The notes below the pieces were generated by a model, which worked only from the letters and a program-made list of their open reading frames with translations, was not told the origin of the DNA and did no database searches. 64,000 nt of DNA from Bacteroidetes bacterium UBA7674 (GTDB taxonomy: Bacteria; Bacteroidota; Bacteroidia; Chitinophagales; Chitinophagaceae), in assembly GCA_002483105.1 (NCBI GenBank), contig DLHG01000004.1, positions 316,999 through 380,998 on the forward strand. The letters run 5' to 3'. Below, one piece after another: positions 35,282 through 43,117 of this stretch (its first letter is position 1; every line of letters starts with the position of its first letter). The position numbers and the translations under genes are program-made.

Positions 35282-36715
35282 ATGCCCGACCTAAAAAACC
35301 CAAGGTTAATCTTTGTTCTTATAATTGTCCTGTTCTTTTCATTCTGGAAGATCAGCGTGTACAATATTATGGAATGGGATGAAGCCCGAAATGCAGTCAA
35401 CGCTTATGAAATGTATCATAATGGGGACTATTTCAATCTTCATTATGGTGGAGAGCCGGATACATGGAATGCCAAACCGCCGCTTTTTATATGGCTTGTG
35501 GTTTTTTGCTATAACCTATTCGGTTTTAACGAATTGGCTTTAAGGTTACCCTCCGTACTCGGCATTTTTGTGTTTTTTATCTTTTTCTACCGTCTTGTTC
35601 GGCTAAAAACGAATGATACCACAGCATTAATCAGCTGCCTGATATTACTGGGCTGCAACGCCATTAATGAGCGACATGTGGGTATCAGTGGTGACTTTGA
35701 TGCTTTATTGCTCTGTTTTCTTACGATCTCCACTTATCATTTTATTCGTTTTGTTGATCTGGGGCATAAACCGTCTATGTATTACGCCGCCCTTTTCCTG
35801 GGATTGGCATTTTACACAAAGGGGACTGCTGCACTGTTGTATATTCCGGGGTGGCTATTATATATTGTTATTACCGGAAAAGCTCAACCCTTATTTAGAA
35901 ACCGGCATACCTGGCTCAGCGTCTTACTGTTTCTCAGCATCGCAATGTCCTGGGTGACACTGGTAATGCTGTATGGCAAAACCACAGAGCACTCTTTCTA
36001 TGGCACCAAAAATTCTATTGAAACAATGCTGGTACATGACACCTTCCGCAGGCTAACCAGTGATGACTTCGGACAAAAACGCGATTACAGCTTTGTCCTC
36101 ACTACCCTGGACTCAAAAATGAGCATGTGGGTGTACTTGTTTTATACAACTACCGCAATGGGGCTAATAATGCTCTTCAGAAAAAAGGGTGCGTCGTCAT
36201 TTATGAAAGAGAAAAAGAATGAATTGACTATCCTATCATGGTCCATCATCCTACCTCTTGCCGTTATCCTGACCTTGGCTACCAATAAGCTTTGGTGGTA
36301 CTTTGTACCTGCATTTCCTTATGTAGCTGCGGTTACAGCATCGGGTATAGTATATATTTCGCAGCGATGGAAGCCTGCATACTATGTGTTCGGGGCATTT
36401 ATAGTATTCACGCTTGGCTGGCATCTAAACGATCTTAATAATATTCCTACCGATAATCATTATCTGCTTGGAAAAAACAGCAACTATTGGAAGGGCTCCG
36501 AAAAAATTCTTGTCACGCACCGCCCGAAACAAGACGTTTTCCTTTACCTCACCTGGAGCGGGAAGCAATTGGTATATGTAGATGAACCCGCAAAAGTAAC
36601 TTCTTACGCGGGACAGATGGCCATACTAGATATTGAGGATGTCACTCCGGCGATCTTAGAACACTTTACTGATATTTCCTACTTCAACACACATTTGATT
36701 GCGCGCATAAAGTAA
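35282..36715 (+). CDS. ArnT/PMT-like membrane glycosyltransferase (second copy)
   Basis: 477 residues with about eleven membrane helices. The first periplasmic loop has MEWDEARNAVNAYEMY and NAKPPLFIWL, aligning well with the gene at 5363-6856 (WDEGRLANSAIEM, TKPPLLIW), so the two are paralogues. The paired acidic residues mark the active site of ArnT/GT83-like enzymes that use polyprenyl-phosphate sugars. Unlike the first copy it has no family 2 glycosyltransferase next to it, so it may draw on the same lipid-linked sugar pool. It ends 5 bases from the convergent thioredoxin-like gene. Acceptor unknown. Confidence 0.8.
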   Translation: MPDLKNPRLIFVLIIVLFFSFWKISVYNIMEWDEARNAVNAYEMYHNGDYFNLHYGGEPDTWNAKPPLFIWLVVFCYNLFGFNELALRLPSVLGIFVFFIFFYRLVRLKTNDTTALISCLILLGCNAINERHVGISGDFDALLLCFLTISTYHFIRFVDLGHKPSMYYAALFLGLAFYTKGTAALLYIPGWLLYIVITGKAQPLFRNRHTWLSVLLFLSIAMSWVTLVMLYGKTTEHSFYGTKNSIETMLVHDTFRRLTSDDFGQKRDYSFVLTTLDSKMSMWVYLFYTTTAMGLIMLFRKKGASSFMKEKKNELTILSWSIILPLAVILTLATNKLWWYFVPAFPYVAAVTASGIVYISQRWKPAYYVFGAFIVFTLGWHLNDLNNIPTDNHYLLGKNSNYWKGSEKILVTHRPKQDVFLYLTWSGKQLVYVDEPAKVTSYAGQMAILDIEDVTPAILEHFTDISYFNTHLIARIK

Positions 36716-36720
36716 GGTGG

Positions 36721-37221
36721 TTAGCGAACAGGCTGCTTTGACCTATCCAATACCCGCTGTAACACCAGCAACAAATCTCCCGCTGAAAGGAATTGGTTGT
36801 AACTAAACACTATCTCATATTTCGGGTTGAGGATACAGATACCTGGATAAGATACTTGTCCATCTATCGTTCCCAGCTCCACTGCCAGTTCGTGTATGCC
36901 GGTGCCTGCGCCGGAAGGTTTGTATTTGAATGTCTTTCCGTTGAATGAGATGTCCTGTTTCTGTTCAGCATCCAGCGATACAAAATAGAATTGCCTGTTC
37001 AGGGCATTTACGACATCCTTGTTTTTGAACGTAGTGTATTCCATTGTCCGGCAGAACTTGCACCAGTCGGTATGGATGAACACCATTATGTTTCTCTTCT
37101 CCACTCTTTGCAGGCTATCTATCTGCTCAAACTTGTACACGGCTGGTTGGGCGGTGGCGGCTACAGGCTTTGTGCAACCTACAGCAAGAATGACAAATAG
37201 TATGTAAGCCTTCTGCATCAT
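36721..37221 (-). CDS. Thioredoxin-fold lipoprotein
   Basis: 166 residues: lipoprotein signal with lipobox AVGC16, then a thioredoxin fold of the DUF255/thioredoxin_7 kind with C54-K-F-C57 in IHTDWCKFCRTM and a cis-proline-like SYPGICIL. It should sit in the envelope and carry out thiol-disulfide exchange or bind a metal through the cysteine pair. Its ATG overlaps the stop of the upstream TonB receptor gene (ATGA), so the two are translated together; the receptor has its own Cys-x-x-Cys pair in the plug. A redox or metal-handling job for the pair is inference. Confidence 0.83.
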   Translation of the reverse strand: MMQKAYILFVILAVGCTKPVAATAQPAVYKFEQIDSLQRVEKRNIMVFIHTDWCKFCRTMEYTTFKNKDVVNALNRQFYFVSLDAEQKQDISFNGKTFKYKPSGAGTGIHELAVELGTIDGQVSYPGICILNPKYEIVFSYNQFLSAGDLLLVLQRVLDRSKQPVR

Positions 37222-39536
37222 TTATTCAATCTCCATCTTATGCCCAGGAAACCTCTTATGCCCTGGTTGGGGCCATATACATAGGTAGGGTCAAAGGTGA
37301 GCGCGTAGGGATTGCCCGGTGTGACCATTGCCTGCCCGGTGTTGTCAAACTGTACGTCCTTATCAAAGGGGTCGTTGGCGCGGGCTATGATGAAGGGGTT
37401 GCCTTTATTAGGTGTCCAGTTCAGCAGGTTCTTTACGCCACCGTATATTTCTATGTTGCTCCTGATCTTCTTGGTCAGCTGTATATTCTGAATGCTCCAC
37501 CATGGCGAGTATTCTTTCCTCGGGTCGGCAGCGCTCAACAGGGGCAGCCGCATCGGGCTATATACATTCCCTGTATAGTCTATTGTAAGGCCAATACGGT
37601 TTAAGGCATATCCTATGTTCCATACACCCGTGAATTTTTCCGTGAACAGTTGCGGTACTCTTATGTCATTTTCCACGCTGTACACATCCATGTAAGTACC
37701 ACCAAGCAGGAACTTCAAGCCATTGCTAAGTGCAATATCAAGGTTCAGTGAAACACCTTGCGATACAGCGTAACCATCAAGGTTGTCGTAGATGATCTTG
37801 TTAGGGTCGGTGACGTAGTCTGCAATGATCTTATTAGTAAAGTACGTATGAAAAACCGTGGCGTCTATGCCTATGGACGTACCATCTTTGGCGTACATCT
37901 TCTTTACAAAATTGATATTGCCGTTCCACGAAGTTTCCGGCTTCAGATCCGATAAAAATTCGACTTCCCTCGAGCCCGTCAACGCGGCGTGGTCTTCGGT
38001 AAATATGTTGGCAACACGGTAGCCATTACCAAAGCTCACGCGCAGCACATTGTTCTTGTTGGGCGAGTCCCATTTATAATTCACGCGTGGGGTAAGTATG
38101 CTTCCGTGCAGGGAATTGTGGTCGTAGCGCATGCCCACCAGCACTTTGTTGTTGCGGTTAATGGTTATTTCATCCTGCACGAAGAGACCCGGCAGGTAAG
38201 TATGTGACGACATATTCTGTCCCGCACCAAGCGTATCAAAAGTGGCAGTGGCGGGCGTATTATCATCGTAGTAGGTATAGCGGAATGCCGCACCCATCAG
38301 TACGCTATTACGTTTTAGTTCTTTGCTCCACGTCATTTGCCCGAAGCCAATGTATTGCTGTGCGAGGTAAGACATATTTCCATACACACTGTTCTGGTCG
38401 TGTCCGTTGGCGCTGAACATGAAGGTTACATTTTCCTTCACGGGCAATTGGTATACACCAAACAGTTCCCAGCGTTTGGTATAGATGCTTTCACCGTACA
38501 CGCTATCGCCACCACGGAATTCTTTCGTCCAATCTATATCACCACCCCAGCGGTCTTCATACACCAGTCGCCCGGCTATGGAAAATACACGGTTGTCCTT
38601 GCGGTCGAAGGTCCATTTATTAAAGACCGATACCCTGTTCTGCAAGGTCACATCGGTAAAGCCATCCTTATTGTTATCAGTAATATTTTGATAGTTGAAA
38701 TAGTTGACGCCCAGCAGCGACTGTGCCTTTTTTCCCGCCCTGAATTTTGCAGCTATATCGGCGTTTACTTCGCCCCAGCTGGTACCGAAGATGTCGCCCG
38801 ATAATATGGGGGCATTGCCCGGCTTTTTGGTAATGATGTTGATCAGTCCGCCAACTGCCTCACTGCCGTACAGGGTAGATGCCGGCCCTTTTACTATCTC
38901 CACTCTTTCTATCAACGACTGAGGTATACCGCTCAGTCCATATACAGTGGAGAGGCCGCTCACTATCGGCATACCATCTATCAGTATCATAGTATAGGGG
39001 CCTTCCAGTCCGTTGATGTGTATATCGCCGGTGCTGCATATGTTGCAGTTCAGCTGGGGGCGAACACCATTCACATTTTGCAGTGCGTCAAAAATGGAAG
39101 GGGTGGGGTTGGCTTTGAAGAACTTACTGGTATAGACCTCTACCGGCACAGGGCTGTCTGTTTTTGATACTTCTTTCATAGTGCCGGATACTACTACTTC
39201 ACGGAGCGATTGCCCGCTGCCCGTCAGGTTGAAATTATAGACCGAGCGGTCTGCACTTAATGATATAGTATCCGGGCAATAGCCGGGAGCAGATGCAATT
39301 AGTTTCCCGTTCTCGTGCTCTTTAGGGATCTGTAATTTAAAGTAACCGTTCTCTCCCGTTGTAGTCCCTATAGAGGTACCCATTACCACCACATTGCTGT
39401 AGGCCACGCTTTCTGTGCCTTGCTTCTCCCTTACAAGTCCGCTTATCCCATGATCCTGCGCCCGCGCATTCAGGCTCAGGGCCACAAGGGCCACTATAGC
39501 CGGGTATTTTGCATTGATGTATCCTTTTATCCGCAC
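37218..39536 (-). CDS. TonB-dependent outer-membrane receptor with a CxxC pair in the plug
   Basis: 772 residues: signal peptide (cleaved after RAQ), a carboxypeptidase-regulatory-like beta-sandwich (about 28-105), a plug domain (about 115-235) and a 22-strand barrel to the C terminus. The plug reads C164-N-I-C167-STGDIHINGLEG, then LIDGMPIVSGLSTVYGLSGIP and GPASTLYGSEAVGGLINI. This plug signature marks a distinct receptor subfamily, different from SusC and from classical siderophore receptors; I cannot name the substrate with confidence. Candidates are a metal ion or metal complex, given the cysteine pair and the coupled thioredoxin-like lipoprotein. It has a canonical promoter directly upstream. 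Confidence 0.87.
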   Translation of the reverse strand: MRIKGYINAKYPAIVALVALSLNARAQDHGISGLVREKQGTESVAYSNVVVMGTSIGTTTGENGYFKLQIPKEHENGKLIASAPGYCPDTISLSADRSVYNFNLTGSGQSLREVVVSGTMKEVSKTDSPVPVEVYTSKFFKANPTPSIFDALQNVNGVRPQLNCNICSTGDIHINGLEGPYTMILIDGMPIVSGLSTVYGLSGIPQSLIERVEIVKGPASTLYGSEAVGGLINIITKKPGNAPILSGDIFGTSWGEVNADIAAKFRAGKKAQSLLGVNYFNYQNITDNNKDGFTDVTLQNRVSVFNKWTFDRKDNRVFSIAGRLVYEDRWGGDIDWTKEFRGGDSVYGESIYTKRWELFGVYQLPVKENVTFMFSANGHDQNSVYGNMSYLAQQYIGFGQMTWSKELKRNSVLMGAAFRYTYYDDNTPATATFDTLGAGQNMSSHTYLPGLFVQDEITINRNNKVLVGMRYDHNSLHGSILTPRVNYKWDSPNKNNVLRVSFGNGYRVANIFTEDHAALTGSREVEFLSDLKPETSWNGNINFVKKMYAKDGTSIGIDATVFHTYFTNKIIADYVTDPNKIIYDNLDGYAVSQGVSLNLDIALSNGLKFLLGGTYMDVYSVENDIRVPQLFTEKFTGVWNIGYALNRIGLTIDYTGNVYSPMRLPLLSAADPRKEYSPWWSIQNIQLTKKIRSNIEIYGGVKNLLNWTPNKGNPFIIARANDPFDKDVQFDNTGQAMVTPGNPYALTFDPTYVYGPNQGIRGFLGIRWRLNK

Positions 39537-39559
39537 AGCAAATTCACATTTTGATACAA

Positions 39560-39589
39560 CAAAGGTAAATATTTAGACTAATCTAACAA
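39560..39589 (-). promoter_or_regulatory. Promoter of the TonB receptor operon
   Basis: On the minus strand TTG (39589-39587) and TACCTTTG (39567-39560) are 19 bases apart, matching both promoter halves. The start codon at 39536 follows 23 bases after the -7 element, leaving a leader too short to hold a riboswitch. Confidence 0.75.
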
Positions 39590-39689
39590 ATTTGTTTTAG
39601 AGGTGTCTAAACGGGTGTCAAAAGGACGGGTATTGTCTGGAATGTGGATATGATAAATAGTATGAAAAAGGGGGATATCGTACCTTTAC

Positions 39690-39800
39690 CGGGCGCTTAC
39701 ACCTTAGCAGCACAGCCAAGTCGAGTTAGGATAAAAATGTGCTTCCTCCGGGCCTAAAACCGATGTAACCCGCCACAGTAAGGGACTTCGCCAAGATCAA
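39690..39800 (+). promoter_or_regulatory. Cobalamin-riboswitch-like element, possibly degenerate
   Basis: Within the 362-base gap 39537-39898, the plus strand carries CCCGCCACAGTAAG at 39769-39782, which agrees with the conserved CCCGCnACnGTAA core of cobalamin riboswitches. Just before it, CCGG...AAAACCG (39748-39762) could form the hairpin that precedes this core. The usual GGGAA box and a clear GCCACTG receptor motif are missing. A near-match promoter TACCTTTA lies at 39681-39688. The element faces the tail of the opposing helicase gene and no recognised plus-strand gene, so it is either a remnant or drives an unannotated transcript. Confidence 0.3.
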
Positions 39801-39802
39801 AA

Positions 39803-39893
39803 TGGCAAACCGTGGCAAAACACTGGCACATTACGGCAATAAAGTGACACATTGCGGCAACATTATGGCAATCTACCGTCACATTATGACACA
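39803..39893 (+). repeat. Nine-fold 10-11 bp phased repeat (TGGCAAA-like)
   Basis: Nine imperfect 7-mers related to TGGCAAA start at 39803, 39813, 39824, 39834, 39844, 39855, 39866, 39877 and 39887, separated by short mostly AT-rich spacers. The 10-11 base step equals one turn of the DNA helix, so all copies face the same side. The first four and copies six and seven are the closest matches; copies five, eight and nine are weaker. The period is not a multiple of three, so this is a DNA-level pattern. Confidence 0.5.
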
Positions 39894-39898
39894 GGTGT

Positions 39899-41116
39899 TT
39901 ATTGCTTCCGCTTGAACTTGTTGTAGTTCTTCTTTTTTGCAGGGCGGTCGAAGCTTTGGCCTATTTCGGGCACAGGTCCCAACTCTGCAGGAACAGTTCC
40001 CTTAGGAACCGGTGCACCTAATAGCTTTTCGATCTTGGAGAATTTGAACTGCTCTTTATCACCTACAAAGGTAAAGGCGCTGCCCTTGCTGGCGGCCCTG
40101 GCAGTACGGCCTATGCGGTGAATGTAGTCCTCACCATCATGTGGGATATCGAAGTTGATGACCAGGTCCACATCTTCTATATGTATGCCCCGGCTCAGGA
40201 TATCGGTGGCTACCAGGATCTTTATTTTCTTGCTCTTAAAATCAATGAGTACTTGCTCGCGGTCGTCCTGCTCCAGGTCTGAGTGAATCTCGCCTATAGA
40301 GAATTTCGCTCTCTTCAGCGTTTCTGTCAGCTTCTTCACACTCAGCTTGCTGCTACAGAAAACGATCACGCTTTCAAAGCTACCATTCTGCAGTATATGT
40401 TTTACCAGGGGTATCTTCTGCGCATCATACACATAATATACCTCCTGCTTTATTTGGGCAGGCGGCTTTGAGATGGCTATATTTATTTCAGCAGGATTTT
40501 TCAGGATGGTATTGGCCAGCTTACGCATGGCATGGGGCATAGTGGCGGAGAACAACAGGTTCTGGCGCTCTTTGGGCATCTCCTGTATGATCTTGATGAT
40601 GTCTTCGTAGAAGCCCATATCCAGCATACGATCAGCCTCATCCAGCACCAGGTATTTCAGGCCACCCAGCTTCACATAGCCCATGTTCAGGTGGGCGATC
40701 ATTCGGCCGGGCGTGCATATTACTATATCCGCACCGGTGGCGAGGGCTTTCTTTTCTTTGGCAAAAACCTCACCGCCGCTACCGCCATATATGGCTATAG
40801 AGCTGATGTCTGTATAGTAAGATAAGCCTTCCAGCACCTGCGATATCTGCACCGCCAGCTCACGCGTGGGTACTATGATCATCGCATTGATGGTATGCTT
40901 GTCGTGCGGATTGCTGAGGAGTTTCTCTATAAGGGGCAGCAGGAATGCGGCTGTCTTTCCGGTACCTGTCTGGGCGGCGGCAATTATGTCCCTGCCCTCC
41001 AGTATCATTGGTATTACCTGTTCCTGTACGGGGGTGGCATATTCATAACCCATGGCGTCTATACCATCCAGTAGCAGGTCATGAAAATCGAAATCGTAAA
41101 AATGCTTTGTTTCCAT
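39899..41116 (-). CDS. DEAD-box RNA helicase (RhlE type)
   Basis: 405 residues with the full DEAD-box motif set: Q motif near 28-34, AQTGTGKT at 48-55, PTREL at 83-87, D159-E-A-D162, S190-A-T192, and HRIGRTAR in the second RecA-like domain, ending in a basic tail KKKNYNKFKRKQ that helps bind RNA. Such helicases unwind short RNA duplexes in ribosome assembly, mRNA decay and cold adaptation. The gene has no co-directional neighbour close by on either side. Confidence 0.93.
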   Translation of the reverse strand: METKHFYDFDFHDLLLDGIDAMGYEYATPVQEQVIPMILEGRDIIAAAQTGTGKTAAFLLPLIEKLLSNPHDKHTINAMIIVPTRELAVQISQVLEGLSYYTDISSIAIYGGSGGEVFAKEKKALATGADIVICTPGRMIAHLNMGYVKLGGLKYLVLDEADRMLDMGFYEDIIKIIQEMPKERQNLLFSATMPHAMRKLANTILKNPAEINIAISKPPAQIKQEVYYVYDAQKIPLVKHILQNGSFESVIVFCSSKLSVKKLTETLKRAKFSIGEIHSDLEQDDREQVLIDFKSKKIKILVATDILSRGIHIEDVDLVINFDIPHDGEDYIHRIGRTARAASKGSAFTFVGDKEQFKFSKIEKLLGAPVPKGTVPAELGPVPEIGQSFDRPAKKKNYNKFKRKQ

Positions 41117-41204
41117 TAATTACGGTAAAGATAGGATTAACTCTTTAATACATAAGAATGGCGGACAATCGCCCGCCATTCTCAGTTCGCTCTTTGAAAA
41201 GCTT

Positions 41205-41624
41205 CTAGTTATTCTCTGTATGATTCTTAAAGCTATCCAGGATTGCCTGCCAGCCACCACGTTGCATTTCTTCCGGATTTTGGGTTTCCATTTCAAAGAT
41301 TTCTATCACTTTTGTAGTGTTGCCTTCGGGCTGGAAGTGAACGTCCCAAGTCCTGCCATCGCCTAATGTTGAGGATATTAGCTTATGCTTCTCCACCTCA
41401 TTATGCGTACCGTCGAAGTCGAAGCTGAAGCTGCCGTCTTTCGCAGCCATTGTAGAGCTGAACTTACCGCCGGGACGCACGTCATTCTCTGAGCGAGGGC
41501 AATGCCAGCTGGGATCGGCCTGGTTCCACTGCATGATGTGTTGCGGTTCTGTCCAGTATTGCCATACTTTTTCAACCGGTGCATTTACTGTTGCTTCTAC
41601 CGTAATCTTTTTGTTGTTTCCCAT
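41205..41624 (-). CDS. SRPBCC (AHSA1-like) domain protein
   Basis: 139 residues from the ATG at 41624; in-frame ATGs at 41654 and 41666 also exist, but the latter overlaps the promoter element. The sequence follows the START-like/AHSA1 pattern: ITVEATVNAPVEKVWQYWTEPQHIMQWNQ as the first strand and helices, a central GGKFSSTMAAKDG hairpin, and the long C-terminal helix GGWQAILDSFKNH. The fold is a small hydrophobic pocket; binding partner or substrate is unknown. A distant relative lies at 51497-51970. Confidence 0.82.
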   Translation of the reverse strand: MGNNKKITVEATVNAPVEKVWQYWTEPQHIMQWNQADPSWHCPRSENDVRPGGKFSSTMAAKDGSFSFDFDGTHNEVEKHKLISSTLGDGRTWDVHFQPEGNTTKVIEIFEMETQNPEEMQRGGWQAILDSFKNHTENN

Positions 41625-41663
41625 GATATTTATGTTTTTAAGTGTTACCGTCATTTGATACTG

Positions 41664-41671
41664 CAAACATA
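41664..41671 (-). promoter_or_regulatory. TAnnTTTG -7 element for the SRPBCC gene
   Basis: The minus strand reads TATGTTTG from 41671 to 41664, an exact match, 39 bases before the ATG at 41624. It argues against the start at 41666. Confidence 0.5.
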
Positions 41672-41764
41672 ATAAGCATTATGCAACCAAACGGTGTGCT
41701 TTAACGACAAAAAAAGAGGTGAATTGCGACAGCGGGATCTTAACCAGATATAAGGTATTGATTA

Positions 41765-42952
41765 TTACGCCGGAAGATAAATATCAAATCTTGCGCCCTT
41801 GTTTAATACGCCGGTGGCGATAATGTGGCCCTTATGATTATCTATTATTTTCTTAACAATGGCGAGGCCTATGCCGGTCCCTTTATACAGTTCATTGCTG
41901 TGCAGTTTCTGGAACAACTCGAAAATGCGTTCCCTGAACTGAGGTTCAAAGCCAATACCATTGTCTTTGACGGTGATATGGCAGTAGTTTTTTTCAGGAG
42001 ATAATTTTTCATGGTCCAATTCACTACCCTTTACTACCCGGCTGGTGATCAGTATATGGGGAGGGATTCCGGGTTGCGTAAATTTCAGTGCATTACTTAC
42101 CAGGTTGTACATAAGCTGCCTGAACTGGAAGGGGATAATTTCGGCATGGCAAAGTTCAAAACTCTCTATTATTGCGTTTTTTTCAAGGATGGTGTCATTT
42201 AGGTCAGTTATTACTTCCGCTACAATTTCGTTGAGATCAGTAGTTTCAAATGAATGGTCCATGGTACTGATACGGGAAAAGGCCAGGAGATCCTCAATAA
42301 GCTGTTGCATTCTTGCCGCTGAGAATTGGATACGGTCGAGGTAATGTTTGCCTTTGTCCGATAGATTTTGAGCTTCGTTCTCCAACATCACTGTTGTAAA
42401 CATTTGTATTTTTCGCAGTGGCTCCTGCAGGTCGTGACTGGAAATATAATTAAATGCCAGTAGCTCTTTATTGGCAACTCTCAATTCTTCTGCGCGGCTT
42501 TCTTTTTCTTCGTTCTGAAAGACAAGTTCTTCATTGGCTATTGCTAATTCCGCAGCGCGTTTTTCTTTTTCTTCGTTTTGAAATGCCAGTTCTTTGTTGG
42601 CAATGATCAACTCAGCTGCACGGCTTTCCTTTTCTTCGTTTTGAAAGACAAGTTCCTCATTAGCAATGACCAATTCCGCTGCGCGACTTTCTTTTTCTTT
42701 GTTCTGGAAAGCTAGTTCTTTATTGGCAATGGCTAATTCTCCCGCACGGTTTTCTTTCTCTTCATTCTGAAAGACAAGCTCCTCATTAGCAATGACTAAT
42801 TCGGCTGCACGCTTTTCTTTTTCTTCGTTTTGAAAAGCCAACTCTTTATTGGCTACCGCTAACTCAGCTGATCTTTTCTCTTTCTCTTGGTTTTGGAGCA
42901 AAAGTGCCTGGTTAGCAAAAATTAATTCAGCAGATTCTTCTATAGATGCCAT
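41765..42952 (-). CDS. Soluble histidine kinase with seven 21-residue coiled-coil repeats
   Basis: 395 residues. Residues 13-159 consist of seven tandem 21-residue units of the form ANKELAFQNEEKEKRAAEL plus two hydrophobic residues; Lys and Glu alternate at the third position from unit to unit, giving a 42-residue super-repeat. Twenty-one is three heptads, so this is one long continuous coiled coil. Then come the phosphoacceptor H173 (SSHDLQEPLRKI) and an ATPase domain with the N box LMYNLVSNALKFTQ and NGIGFEP/GTGIGLAIVKK. There is no signal peptide, membrane helix or sensor domain. The coil must set dimer register or signal input. No response regulator is adjacent. Confidence 0.9.
   Translation of the reverse strand: MASIEESAELIFANQALLLQNQEKEKRSAELAVANKELAFQNEEKEKRAAELVIANEELVFQNEEKENRAGELAIANKELAFQNKEKESRAAELVIANEELVFQNEEKESRAAELIIANKELAFQNEEKEKRAAELAIANEELVFQNEEKESRAEELRVANKELLAFNYISSHDLQEPLRKIQMFTTVMLENEAQNLSDKGKHYLDRIQFSAARMQQLIEDLLAFSRISTMDHSFETTDLNEIVAEVITDLNDTILEKNAIIESFELCHAEIIPFQFRQLMYNLVSNALKFTQPGIPPHILITSRVVKGSELDHEKLSPEKNYCHITVKDNGIGFEPQFRERIFELFQKLHSNELYKGTGIGLAIVKKIIDNHKGHIIATGVLNKGARFDIYLPA
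42476..42916 (-). repeat. 63-bp tandem repeat inside the histidine kinase gene (7 copies)
   Basis: Seven head-to-tail 63-base units encode the 21-residue coiled-coil repeats. Units are similar but not identical at the DNA level, with synonymous changes between them, so the array is not a very recent expansion. Copy number could vary between strains by slippage or recombination. Confidence 0.85.
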
Positions 42953-43117
42953 ATTTCACCAAATTGAGTTGTTGGACGCTTTAAATATGGCCGTGTGTTT
43001 TAAAGCAGTACAGATGTTTACTAAAATTAAGCTTTTTTAGGTGATTTCCAGCAATAACATTCTGAGTTGGGGGACGTCTTTCTACGTCATTGTCTCTAAA
43101 GGAATAATTATGAAATT

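Noticed and set aside
39560..39790. Reading the B12-like motif as the riboswitch of the TonB receptor
   Set aside because: The conserved core is on the plus strand, while the receptor is on the minus strand with a complete promoter only 23 bases from its ATG.
42476..42916. Possible CRISPR-like array because of regular 63-bp repeats
   Set aside because: Units are directly adjacent with no spacers, stay in frame and encode coiled-coil 21-mers.
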